Shown one piece after another: positions 1 through 7,992 of a stretch of 10,146 nucleotides of DNA (its first letter is position 1; each line of letters begins with the position of its first letter). The position numbers and the translations under genes are program-made. The notes under the pieces were generated by a model. That model was not told the DNA's origin and did not search any database. It saw nothing but the letters and a program-made list of their open reading frames with translations. Source of the stretch: Candidatus Hydrogenedentota bacterium. GTDB taxonomy: Bacteria; Hydrogenedentota; Hydrogenedentia; Hydrogenedentales; CAITNO01. Where the stretch lies: NCBI GenBank assembly GCA_007124105.1, contig SLFT01000441.1:1-10146 (forward strand), written 5' to 3'.

Positions 1-1
1 G

Positions 2-2587
2 AACCTGGTGGTTCTTGATCATCTCCTCGCCGACGGAGACTGCAATGAGGTGATTGAAGAACTGCATGGCCGTGATTCGGACTGTATATTTGTGGTGCTT
101 ACCGATAACCCGAAACCGGAACTGGCGGTTGCCTGGATGAAACGAGGCGCCGCCGCCTATATGCGAAAACCTGTCGCGCCCCAACACCTGATTGAAGTCT
201 GCGTGCGGGCGCGCCGCGAAAAATCCCTGCTGCGTATCGAAGATTTGCTGAACAGGCGCACCCGCGCCATGCTTGAGAAAGAGCAACATACGCAGAGCAT
301 TTTTCGCGCCGCGCCTGTGGGCATTGGCCTGCTAATCAATCGCGTGTTTACCGAGGTAAACGACAAGTTCTGCGCCATGCTCGGTTATGATCGCGACGAA
401 CTCATCGGACAGAACGCGCGCATGGTGTACCCAAGCGACGAAGACTATACCTTTGTCGGCAAGGAAAAATACCGACAGATTTCAGAGTCAGATGAAGCGA
501 CGGGAAGCGTGGAAACGCGTATGGCCCGCAAGGACGGCACGGTTATTGACGTGTTGTTGAGCAGCACGGCAATTGACCGGAACAATCTTTCACGGGGGGT
601 AACATTCACCGTCCTGGATATTACTGAGGAAAAACGCATAATGAAGGCGTTGCAGGTCAATGCGGAACGGCTTTCCCTCGCTTTGAAGGCCGGGCGTGTT
701 GGCATCTGGGAATTCTGGCCTTTCAAGGAATCGGTTTATTTCAACGATACCTGGTATACGATACTGGGCTATCAACCGAATGAAATGCCGGCAAGCTACA
801 ATACCTGGCGCGACTTGCTGCACCCGGACGATGTCGCGTATTCCGAGGCGTATGTACAGGAAAGCATCAACACAGGCGCTGATTTCGATTTGCAATTTCG
901 TATGAAAACGAAGGACGGCGCGTGGCGGTGGATGCAGGCCTACGGCTATGTAATGGCGCGGGACGAGAATGGACGGGCGGAGCTGCTTACCGGGACGCAT
1001 ACGGACATCACGGAACGTAAAGAGGCCGAACTTGCGTTGCGTGAGAGCGAGGAAAGATTCCGCGGTATTTATGATGTTAGCCCTGTGGGCATTGTCCTGA
1101 TAAACACCGAAACACAACAATTTCTGGAAGCCAACGAGGGCTTTTTGCGGATTGTCGGATATACACTTGATGACTTGCGTGCGCTGACAGTCGAGGATAT
1201 TACCCATCCCGAAGACTGGCATCGGGAAGTGCAGTATAACCGAGACTACACCCGGGGAAAACAGGGACGGTACGAACTCGAGAAACGCTTTATACACAAG
1301 AATGGTGCGCCCCGTTGGGTAATTGTATCGGCGGATGTATTGCATCTTGATTCCGAGCCGCATGTAATTGCCTGTGGCACAGTGCTCGATATTACTGAAC
1401 GCAAGGTTGCAGAGCAAGAGCGCGAAATACTACAGGAACAATTGCTCCAAGCACAGAAAATGGAATCCATTGGGCGGTTGGCCGGCGGTGTAGCCCATGA
1501 TTTCAACAATATGCTTTCCGTGATTATCGGCCAGACCGACCTCGCCATGAGTCAGGTAAAAAGAGAGTCTCAACTCTATGATGATTTACAGGAAATCGAA
1601 TTCGCGGCCCAACGTTCGTCTGAACTGACGCGGCAGTTGCTTGCTTTTGCCCGAAAGCAAACGGTCGTTCCCCGTGTGCTGGGGCTAAACGAAACGGTGA
1701 CGAATATGTTGAAAATGCTGCGGCGTTTAATCGGCGAGAACATCGAACTCGTCTGGCGTCCAGGCGATCAGCTGCACCCCGTCAAGATTGACCCCTCCCA
1801 GCTTGATCAAATACTGGCGAACCTGTGCGTGAACGCGCGCGATGCCATTTCCGGTTCTGGAAAAGTAGTTATTGAGACATCCAATGTCATGCTTGACGAA
1901 GACATCTGCAAGATATTGCCGGAAATGATTCCAGGCGCCTATGCGCGGATCACAGTCAGCGATACCGGGCAAGGCATGGACACGCATACCCTCGAGCACA
2001 TCTTTGAACCTTTCTTCACCACCAAGGAAGAGGGCCGCGGCACGGGCCTGGGGCTCGCTACCGTATATGGCGCCGTCAAGCAAAATGGCGGTCATATCAC
2101 CGTGGAAAGTGCGCCTGGCGCGGGCACAGCGTTCACCATGTATCTGCCCCGCGCCGAAGAGGACGAGCCGGATACGGCCCAAGCAGGCGAAACGATAATC
2201 GGCGGTCAGGGTGAAATCGTTTTGTTGGTTGAAGACGAGCAGGCTGTCCGACAGCTTACCCGGCGCGCTTTGGAAAAATACGGCTACACCGTGTTGGCGG
2301 CCGCCAGCTCGGAAGAAGCGATGGCGCTGACAGAAGAGCACTGTGGCCCCATCCATCTCCTGCTTACGGATGTGGTCATGCCGCACATAAATGGACCGTC
2401 TCTTTATCAACGTATTTCCGCTGTCCGCCCCGAGACCGGAGTGCTGTATATGTCCGGCTATCCCGGGGATATACTGGAAAATCACGGCGTGGGAAGAACA
2501 AGCCCTGACTTCCTGCAGAAACCTTTTTCCATCAAGGTGCTGATAGCAAAAGTGCGGGAACAAATGGACGCAAAAAGACTACATTGA
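2..2587 (+). CDS. Hybrid sensor histidine kinase, REC-PAS-PAS-PAS-HisKA-HATPase-REC (5' end missing)
   Basis: The protein should autophosphorylate on His and pass phosphate to its own receiver. The frame is open to the left edge, so the GTG at base 8 is not the start: it lies inside a receiver domain whose phospho-acceptor Asp (VVLD) is at 17-19, meaning roughly 50 residues are missing. That receiver continues with Thr (base 101) and Lys (167). Three PAS/PAC units follow at about 293-628, 656-1018 and 1046-1405, each ending in a DITE(E/R)K-type motif. HisKA has the phospho-His in GGVAHDFNN (codon at 1496). The ATPase domain shows the N box NLCVNARDAI, G1 DTGQGMD, F box FEPFF and G2 GTGLGL (about 1805-2149). 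A C-terminal receiver (2210-2572) has EDE, Asp (2369), Ser and Lys (2519). No membrane segment is visible, so it is probably cytosolic. The stimulus and output partner are unknown. The next gene is convergent, so this gene ends its transcript. Confidence 0.95.
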   Translation, partial: NLVVLDHLLADGDCNEVIEELHGRDSDCIFVVLTDNPKPELAVAWMKRGAAAYMRKPVAPQHLIEVCVRARREKSLLRIEDLLNRRTRAMLEKEQHTQSIFRAAPVGIGLLINRVFTEVNDKFCAMLGYDRDELIGQNARMVYPSDEDYTFVGKEKYRQISESDEATGSVETRMARKDGTVIDVLLSSTAIDRNNLSRGVTFTVLDITEEKRIMKALQVNAERLSLALKAGRVGIWEFWPFKESVYFNDTWYTILGYQPNEMPASYNTWRDLLHPDDVAYSEAYVQESINTGADFDLQFRMKTKDGAWRWMQAYGYVMARDENGRAELLTGTHTDITERKEAELALRESEERFRGIYDVSPVGIVLINTETQQFLEANEGFLRIVGYTLDDLRALTVEDITHPEDWHREVQYNRDYTRGKQGRYELEKRFIHKNGAPRWVIVSADVLHLDSEPHVIACGTVLDITERKVAEQEREILQEQLLQAQKMESIGRLAGGVAHDFNNMLSVIIGQTDLAMSQVKRESQLYDDLQEIEFAAQRSSELTRQLLAFARKQTVVPRVLGLNETVTNMLKMLRRLIGENIELVWRPGDQLHPVKIDPSQLDQILANLCVNARDAISGSGKVVIETSNVMLDEDICKILPEMIPGAYARITVSDTGQGMDTHTLEHIFEPFFTTKEEGRGTGLGLATVYGAVKQNGGHITVESAPGAGTAFTMYLPRAEEDEPDTAQAGETIIGGQGEIVLLVEDEQAVRQLTRRALEKYGYTVLAAASSEEAMALTEEHCGPIHLLLTDVVMPHINGPSLYQRISAVRPETGVLYMSGYPGDILENHGVGRTSPDFLQKPFSIKVLIAKVREQMDAKRLH

Positions 2588-2657
2588 TAGCCTGAAATAT
2601 CCATGAACTCTCGCGTGCGATCGAATGGGGGCGGACATTGCGCTTCGGTCATTTTTG

Positions 2658-2685
2658 CTGACTTTCGTAAAAAGTCGGTTTCCGA
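2658..2685 (+). terminator. Weak tandem hairpins between convergent genes
   Basis: GACTTT (2660-2665) pairs with AAAGTC (2671-2676) around CGTAA; the stem can be extended by a G-U pair and a C-G pair outward to 2658-2678. A second small hairpin, TCGG-TTT-CCGA, overlaps its 3' side at 2675-2685. The position, about 70 bases after the kinase stop and between convergent genes, suits transcription termination. No real U-tract follows on either strand, so a classical intrinsic terminator is not shown. Confidence 0.25.
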
Positions 2686-2767
2686 AATAAAGTGCGCTAA
2701 CCCCCCCCCTCGATGTCAGGATTTCTGAACTTGCTGTTGCTTATGACAGGAGACAACCAATAAGGCG

Positions 2768-4840
2768 CTACTGTGTCAGCTGGCCAGACAGGTCTTCAGG
2801 CGCTACAGCAACCGGCAGACAAACATGGTCTTTGCAGACCTGGGCGCTGGGCGTTTCCAATGCCTTTTCACTGGGTCGCACGGCGGCCAGACCAAGACGC
2901 TCCGGCTCGTCTCCAGCGTATGCAAGTACGCGATGCGGAATATAGGTTTCGCCAATAACGCGTAGGAAGGCTTTCATTGTCGGATGCTTATCATCGCCAG
3001 CAAGGGTTATTTCTACAGAACCGCGATATAGCAAGTCCGCCGCAAGCAGAAGATTCGTGGACATGGCTGGCGCGTCGCGCATAACGTGTGCAGCGGCGCT
3101 TAATGTTTCACGCGCAAGCGTCGTGTACCGTTCCTCGTTGAACAGGACGCCAAGTCGCAACAGCGCCAGCGCCGCCTCGGCATTTCCGGACGGTTCCGGG
3201 GCGTCATGCAAAGGTTGCAGCCGCGCCACAAGATGTTTATGCTCTGCGCTTGTTCCGTAAAACGCGCCTCCAGCCTGATTATGAAACTTGTCTATCATCA
3301 GTGAGGCCAGCGTTCGCGCCACTTCCAGCCAGTGGTAATCGGCGGAGCATTCATACAAATCAATAAACGCATTCACCGTACAGGCATAATCATCAAGATA
3401 CCCTGGAAGATGGGCTTTTCCGTTACGCCATGCGCGCAACAACGTATCGCCTTGAAACATAACATCGCGCAAAAATGCGCCCCCTTTAAGCGCGGCGTTA
3501 CAGTATCGTTCCGTCTCCAATGCGAATGCTGCCTTGGCAAACGCCGTAATGGCCAACGCGTTCCAGGAAGTCAATATTTTGTCGTCGGTTTGCGGCGGTA
3601 CGCGCCTATACCGCGCTTCCAGCAGGGTTTTCCGCAGCGGGGCGAGGTTGGGCGCATCTTTCTTCAGCGCCAGCACATTCTTGCCGTGGTGACCGCTTTC
3701 CTGGGATACAAAATTGCCGCGCTGCCTTACGTCATGACTTTCGCAAAACAGCGCCCCCGCTTCCTTGCCCAGGTGTTGCATGATTTCATCGCGGGTCCAT
3801 AAATAAAACGCGCCTTCCTCGCCTTCGCTGTCGGCGTCCTGCGACGCGTAGAAACCACCGAGCGGGTCTTGCATGTCGCGCAGCAGGTAGTCCAACGTTT
3901 CACCCGCAACAGTCCTGTAATCCGAGATGCCTGTATGTTGCCAGGCTTCCAGGTAGACAACGGCCAGCCGCGCGTTGTCGTACAACATTTTCTCGAAGTG
4001 GGGAACACGCCATTCTTCATCTACTGAATAGCGATGAAACCCGCCGCCCAGCTGGTCGTAGATGCCTCCCTGTCGCATCCGGTCAAGGGTTGTCGTGACC
4101 ATGGACAACGTTCCGGCCGCATTATTTCGGTGATGAAGACAGAGCAGCAGCGCCAGGGCGGCGCCGGCGGGAAATTTGGGCGCGCCGTCCCAACCACCCC
4201 ACCGCGCGTCAAACGCATCGGCCAGCGCCTGTTCGGCGTCCTCAAACAATCCACGGTGAAAGTCTTCAATGCTTTTCGTAGAGGCCGGAGCGTGTTGCTG
4301 AAGCACCGACACAACCCGCGCAGCATGGGTCTCAACGCTGTCGCGGTTTTCATGCCAGCGCGACGCGATTTGTTCCAGAACATCTCGAAAAGCGGGCATA
4401 CCGTAGCGTCGTTCGGGCGGGAAGTATGTGCCGCCGTAAAAGGGAGCGCGCTCCGGCGTTAGAAATACGCTCATGGGCCAGCCGCCCTGACCGGTCATGG
4501 CAACCACCGCTTTCATATAAAGCGCGTCAAGATCGGGGCGTTCTTCCCTGTCAACTTTGATGTTGACAAAATACCGGTTCATCAGCGCGGCGATAGCGGC
4601 ATCTTCAAAGGATTCGTGTTCCATCACATGGCACCAGTGACACGCCGCGTAGCCAATGGACAAAAATATGGGCTTGTTTTCGCGCCTGGCCTGTTCCAAC
4701 GCTGCGTCGTCCCAAGGCTGCCAGGCAACAGGATTGCTGGCATGTTGCAACAAGTAAGGGCTGACAGCGTGTTGCAGCCTGTTTTCACTGTGCATGGTCT
4801 GGCCCGACGCTGATTCGTTGTTAGTGGAACGATATATCAT
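2768..4840 (-). CDS. Thioredoxin-fold DUF255 protein of the YyaL/SPATA20 family
   Basis: The 690-residue product has the family's full-length architecture. An N-terminal thioredoxin-like domain (about residues 20-180) carries the hallmark CHWCHVM with the Cys pair at 67 and 70, followed by VDREERPDLD and GGWPM/TPE/GGTYFPP motifs. A long helical region follows, with the look of an (alpha/alpha)6 barrel: GGxxDQLGGGFHRYSVDxxW near 258-278, PHFEKMLYDNA near 280-290, DADSEGEEGAFYLW near 335-348 and DDKILTSWNAL near 419-429. The C-terminal signature VCKDHVCLP (Cys 669 and 674) is also present. The family is widespread and is often annotated as thioredoxin-domain or N-acylglucosamine 2-epimerase-like, but its reaction is not established. 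No signal peptide is apparent, so it is probably cytoplasmic. The ATG at 4840 is preferred because AAGGAAG sits 10 bases upstream; an internal ATG at 4795 lacks a comparable site. It is divergent from topA and convergent with the kinase, hence probably monocistronic. Confidence 0.93.
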   Translation of the reverse strand: MIYRSTNNESASGQTMHSENRLQHAVSPYLLQHASNPVAWQPWDDAALEQARRENKPIFLSIGYAACHWCHVMEHESFEDAAIAALMNRYFVNIKVDREERPDLDALYMKAVVAMTGQGGWPMSVFLTPERAPFYGGTYFPPERRYGMPAFRDVLEQIASRWHENRDSVETHAARVVSVLQQHAPASTKSIEDFHRGLFEDAEQALADAFDARWGGWDGAPKFPAGAALALLLCLHHRNNAAGTLSMVTTTLDRMRQGGIYDQLGGGFHRYSVDEEWRVPHFEKMLYDNARLAVVYLEAWQHTGISDYRTVAGETLDYLLRDMQDPLGGFYASQDADSEGEEGAFYLWTRDEIMQHLGKEAGALFCESHDVRQRGNFVSQESGHHGKNVLALKKDAPNLAPLRKTLLEARYRRVPPQTDDKILTSWNALAITAFAKAAFALETERYCNAALKGGAFLRDVMFQGDTLLRAWRNGKAHLPGYLDDYACTVNAFIDLYECSADYHWLEVARTLASLMIDKFHNQAGGAFYGTSAEHKHLVARLQPLHDAPEPSGNAEAALALLRLGVLFNEERYTTLARETLSAAAHVMRDAPAMSTNLLLAADLLYRGSVEITLAGDDKHPTMKAFLRVIGETYIPHRVLAYAGDEPERLGLAAVRPSEKALETPSAQVCKDHVCLPVAVAPEDLSGQLTQ

Positions 4841-4850
4841 TGTATAGATG

Positions 4851-4857
4851 CTTCCTT
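4851..4857 (-). promoter_or_regulatory. Ribosome binding site deciding the DUF255 start
   Basis: On the minus strand the sequence reads AAGGAAG followed by 10 bases and ATG (4840). This supports the upstream start over the internal ATG at 4795, whose upstream bases (AATCAGCGTCGGGCCAGACC) have no purine-rich Shine-Dalgarno match. Confidence 0.6.
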
Positions 4858-5118
4858 ATTTTTCATCATTGTCCGTTTGCAGTAACATAGCGTTGGGCGC
4901 TGACATTCCAGAGCGGATTTTTTTCGTTTCTTTGCGACCGAAGGTATTGCTGCGGCCATAACGCTTCTTCGAATGGGGTGTAGCCAACGGAAATAAATAC
5001 GAACACGTCATCCCTGTGTTATTCTATTCGTTGTCAAGCGACATGGGTAATCAAGAGAAATACTACCTGCAACACTGACCGATTGGATGGCCGAAGGCGC
5101 CCCCTTGAGGCGATTTTA

Positions 5119-5148
5119 TTGTTTTTATGGTCTGCGCTTCGGTATAGT
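5119..5148 (+). promoter_or_regulatory. Possible sigma70-type promoter for topA-thiD
   Basis: TTGTTT (5119-5124) and TATAGT (5143-5148) are separated by 18 bases. The -10 matches consensus at five of six positions, the -35 only at the TTG. Transcription would begin near 5155 and give a leader of about 130 bases before the TTG start, enough to include the inverted repeat at 5175-5256. This rests on motif matching alone. Confidence 0.3.
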
Positions 5149-5174
5149 TCTACTCTCCAAGCGGCATCATAGTT

Positions 5175-5256
5175 GATGGGGCGGGGCAAAAACAGGTACT
5201 GTAGTGATGTTGCTGGTGCGAGGCGAAACATCCGTAAAATAATAAGGCGCCCCATC
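5175..5256 (+). promoter_or_regulatory. Nested inverted repeats in the topA leader
   Basis: GATGGGGCG (5175-5183) is a perfect 9-base complement of CGCCCCATC (5248-5256). Inside that 64-base loop, GATGTT (5206-5211) pairs with AACATC (5227-5232). A competing small hairpin, CATCA (5165-5169) with TGATG (5174-5178), would use the left arm of the large stem and so exclude it. The right arm ends 16 bases before the AAGGA ribosome binding site. This geometry is compatible with a structured 5' untranslated region. It matches no riboswitch class that I recognise, and a chance origin is possible. Confidence 0.35.
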
Positions 5257-5272
5257 CATAATAGGCAACCAG

Positions 5273-5277
5273 AAGGA
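5273..5277 (+). promoter_or_regulatory. topA: Ribosome binding site fixing the TTG start of topA
   Basis: AGAAGGA (core AAGGA, 5273-5277) lies 9 bases upstream of TTG 5287. The codons that follow give (M)KLVIVESPAKA, which is how bacterial topoisomerase I proteins normally begin. There is no in-frame ATG nearer than 5176, and that one would add 37 Arg-rich residues without homology to the family. Confidence 0.75.
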
Positions 5278-5286
5278 ATTGTTGTA

Positions 5287-7962
5287 TTGAAATTAGTAAT
5301 TGTTGAGTCGCCGGCTAAAGCGACTACCATAGGAAAATTCCTGGGCAGCGACTATACGGTACGCGCCAGTTTTGGTCACGTCCGCGATCTGCCCAAGTCA
5401 GCCAGCGAAATACCGGCGTCTGTAAAATCGGCGCCCTGGGCGCGACTAGGCGTCAACGTGGATGATGATTTTAACGCCATTTATGTGGTGCAAAAAGAAA
5501 GCCGTAAACATATTGCCGAGCTGAAGGAATTATGCAAGAAAGCGGATGAGATTATTCTGGCAACGGATGAGGACCGGGAAGGCGAGTCTATCAGCTGGCA
5601 TTTGCTCGAGGTATTGAAACCGAAGGTTCCGGTGAAACGCATTGCATTCCATGAAATTACCAGGTCGGCCATAGACGAGGCCATGCGCCAGCCGCGCGAC
5701 GTGAATGATCAGCTGGTACGCGCCCAGGAAACACGACGCATCCTGGACCGCCTGTTCGGCTACGAATTGTCTCCCGTGCTATGGCGCAAGGTACGCGGCA
5801 AGCTCAGCGCCGGCAGGGTTCAAAGCGTTGCGCTTCGACTTGTTGTGGAACGGGAAGAAGAGCGGCGGGCATTCATGAAGGCCGCCTACTTCGATGCCGA
5901 GGCTACACTGTCGCGTGAGGGCAAATCGTTTAAGGCCGTATTGACCAGTCTGGATGGAAAGCGCATCGCTTCAGGTAAAGACTTTGATGCCGATACGGGC
6001 CGCCTGAAGGCGGCGGAACAGGAACGGCTGGTCTGGCTGCGTGAAGACGACGTCAACGCGCTTGTAAACAAAATGACGGCGGCGTTGCCCTGGAAAGTAA
6101 CGCGTGTGGACCAGAAAGAAACGCGTACGCGCCCGTACCCGCCATTCATTACATCCACTTTACAACAGGCCGCCAGTGCCATGTTCGGCTTTTCGCCGCG
6201 CAAAACCATGCAGGTGGCGCAGCGCCTTTATGAAGGCGTGAACCTGGGAGACGGCAGTCGTGAGGGGCTGATTACCTATATGCGTACCGACTCGGTGGCG
6301 TTAAGCGAAAAAGCGTTGCAGGACGCGGGAAATTATATTTGCGGCCAGTTTGGCGAGGAATATCACAAGCGGCGCCAGTATACAACCAAATCAAAGATGG
6401 CGCAGGAGGCGCATGAGGCAATCCGCCCCACCCAGATGGACCGGCCGCCCCAGGCGGTGACCGCATTTCTTTCAAAAGATGAACTGCGCCTGTACGAACT
6501 TGTCTGGCGGCGCGCCCTGGCGTCTCAAATGGCGGACGCTGTGGTATTGCGCACTTCGGTGGATATTGAATCCGCGGACGCGGACCATCGCGCCGAATTG
6601 CGGGCGAATGGCTCTGTTGTAGTTTTTCCTGGCTTTATGCGCGTCAGCAGGGACAAACAACGGGACGGCGAGTTGCCGGCGATTAAGGAAGGCATGACTG
6701 TTGGCCGGGAAGAAGCGGCGGATATTCAGCTGGGGTCGCTGGAACCGGTTTCGCATGAAACCCAGCCCCCTGCGCGGTTTACGGAGGCTTCGTTGGTAAA
6801 GCGGTTGGAGGAAGAAGGCATCGGCCGTCCTTCAACGTATGCGCCGACCGTGTCCGTTATTCAACAGCGTGGTTATGTTGACCGTATTGGTTCAGCGCTG
6901 GCGCCAACTTTTCTTGGCATCGCCGTCATTCTGCTGTTGCGAAAACATTTCTCTGACTATGTTGATCTGAGCTTCACGGCGCGCATGGAGGACACGCTTG
7001 ACAATATTGCCGAAGGCCGCCAGGACTGGCTGCGCTTTATCAAAGAATTTTACTATGGCGACGTTGAAGCGGACATCTCCGGTTTGAAACCGCGCATAGA
7101 AGCATCTATTGAATCCATCGAGTATCCCGCGATTCCCATTGGCATGGATGACGCCGGCCAGGAAATTGTCGTGCGACTGGGAAAATCATCGCCGTTTATC
7201 CAACGCGGCGAGGGTGGTTCGGAAAATATCGCCTCTATACCCGAGAAAGTCTACTACGACGAATTGTCTGTTGAAAAAGCGCTCGACCTGCTGGAAAAGA
7301 AAGCGAAAGGCGAGGACGGCCTCGGCAAATGTCCGAAGACGCAAGAAACGGTCTACTTGCTTGAAGGCCCCTATGGCCCTTATGTGCAGTTGGGCGAAGC
7401 GGCAGCCGGAACGAAACCTAAAAGGACAAGTCTGCCGCGCGGCATGAAACCTGAAACCGTCACACTGGAGCAGGCGTTACAGCTGCTTGAACTGCCGCGC
7501 AGACTGGGAGAACACCCTGACACGGGGAAACCGGTTGATGTCGGCTTGGGGCGGTTTGGGCCCTATGTTGTGCATGACGGCGATTTTCGAAGCCTGGACC
7601 CATCCAACCTGTTTACTGTAACCCTTGATGAAGCGCTTGCCATGCTTGCCCAACCAAAGAAGGGCCGCGCATCTAAGAAACTAATTCGTTCGCTGGGGGT
7701 AAAGCCCGACAGTGAGACGGCTGTAGAATTGTATGAAGGGCGTTATGGTCCCTATGTTACGGATGGGGAGACAAATGCGTCGCTGCCCAAGAGCATGGCG
7801 GTTGAAGAGGTCACGCTTGATGAAGCGTTGCCGTTGCTTGCGCAGGCGGCCGAGAAAAAGGGAACACGAAAGAAACCGGCCAAAAAGAGGGCTGCGACCA
7901 AAAAGAAGGCGACCACGAAGAAGAAATCCAGTGCTGCCAAAAGTAAGCGCAGCGGCAATTAA
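5287..7962 (+). CDS. topA: DNA topoisomerase I (type IA, omega protein)
   Basis: The 891-residue enzyme relaxes negatively supercoiled DNA by nicking one strand through a 5'-phosphotyrosine link. The Toprim domain comes first: KLVIVESPAKA with catalytic Glu 7, and TDEDREGE holding the metal-binding acidic residues at 94, 96 and 98. The core includes LSAGRVQSVALRL (about 173-185), the catalytic Tyr 331 in LITYMRTDS, EAHEAIRPT, and GIGRPSTYAPT (GRPSTY at 513-518). From about residue 625 the usual Cys4 zinc ribbons are absent; instead there are four topoisomerase C-terminal repeats, three of them with a clear GxYGPYV/GRFGPYV core, and then a 38-residue Lys/Ala/Thr tail likely to bind DNA nonspecifically. 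The TTG start is chosen from homology and its ribosome binding site; upstream in-frame TTG/ATG at 5173/5176 would add a spurious leader. thiD follows 30 bases after the stop. Length is within the family's range. Confidence 0.97.
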   Translation: MKLVIVESPAKATTIGKFLGSDYTVRASFGHVRDLPKSASEIPASVKSAPWARLGVNVDDDFNAIYVVQKESRKHIAELKELCKKADEIILATDEDREGESISWHLLEVLKPKVPVKRIAFHEITRSAIDEAMRQPRDVNDQLVRAQETRRILDRLFGYELSPVLWRKVRGKLSAGRVQSVALRLVVEREEERRAFMKAAYFDAEATLSREGKSFKAVLTSLDGKRIASGKDFDADTGRLKAAEQERLVWLREDDVNALVNKMTAALPWKVTRVDQKETRTRPYPPFITSTLQQAASAMFGFSPRKTMQVAQRLYEGVNLGDGSREGLITYMRTDSVALSEKALQDAGNYICGQFGEEYHKRRQYTTKSKMAQEAHEAIRPTQMDRPPQAVTAFLSKDELRLYELVWRRALASQMADAVVLRTSVDIESADADHRAELRANGSVVVFPGFMRVSRDKQRDGELPAIKEGMTVGREEAADIQLGSLEPVSHETQPPARFTEASLVKRLEEEGIGRPSTYAPTVSVIQQRGYVDRIGSALAPTFLGIAVILLLRKHFSDYVDLSFTARMEDTLDNIAEGRQDWLRFIKEFYYGDVEADISGLKPRIEASIESIEYPAIPIGMDDAGQEIVVRLGKSSPFIQRGEGGSENIASIPEKVYYDELSVEKALDLLEKKAKGEDGLGKCPKTQETVYLLEGPYGPYVQLGEAAAGTKPKRTSLPRGMKPETVTLEQALQLLELPRRLGEHPDTGKPVDVGLGRFGPYVVHDGDFRSLDPSNLFTVTLDEALAMLAQPKKGRASKKLIRSLGVKPDSETAVELYEGRYGPYVTDGETNASLPKSMAVEEVTLDEALPLLAQAAEKKGTRKKPAKKRAATKKKATTKKKSSAAKSKRSGN
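7159..7845 (+). repeat. topA: Four protein-level topoisomerase C-terminal repeats in topA
   Basis: Four units of about 50-60 codons each share the order LGxxPxTxxxV, GxYGPYVxxGE, then VTLxEALxLL. They lie at about 7159-7305, 7318-7494, 7507-7653 and 7696-7845. Units 2-4 are clear (EGPYGPYV, LGRFGPYV, EGRYGPYV). Unit 1 is diverged (GKSSPFIQRGE, then LSVEKALDLLEKK). The copies are similar in protein, not as DNA direct repeats, so they are an old duplication within the domain family. Confidence 0.8.
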
Positions 7963-7992
7963 CAACCTGTAACGCATGGCAAGGGAGCGTTC

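Larger units (their letters stand above)
4858..5270. other. Divergent intergenic region between the DUF255 gene and topA
   Basis: This stretch has no gene I can support. It must hold outward promoters for both neighbours, but no strong sigma70 pair is visible on the minus strand. It contains a run of seven T (4918-4924). A GC-rich stretch, CGCC-CCCTTGA-GGCG (5098-5112), is followed by ATTTTATTGTTTTT; this resembles a weak terminator but has only a 4-bp stem and no plus-strand gene before it. The right part contains the topA leader features listed separately. Short reading frames in the region lack ribosome binding sites and recognisable composition. Confidence 0.6.

Noticed and set aside
590..1417. 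275-codon minus-strand frame inside the hybrid kinase gene, and a similar one at 1727-2563
   Set aside because: Both are antisense to strongly conserved PAS and kinase motifs, and their products have no recognisable features. They are shadows of the codon pattern.
3332..3802. 156-codon plus-strand frame and others inside the DUF255 gene
   Set aside because: They lie antisense to a complete, well-conserved family protein and have no supporting start signals.
5098..5124. GC-rich hairpin plus T-rich stretch resembling an intrinsic terminator
   Set aside because: The stem has only 4 bp, and no plus-strand gene precedes it since the neighbours diverge. The T-rich part overlaps the proposed topA -35.
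5155..5286. TPP or other known riboswitch upstream of topA-thiD
   Set aside because: The conserved CUGAGA and the 3' TPP motifs are not present, and no other riboswitch core was recognised.
5034..5330. 98-codon minus-strand reading frame upstream of and overlapping the topA start
   Set aside because: It overlaps the well-supported topA N-terminus, has no recognisable domain, and no ribosome binding site stands out. Treated as chance.
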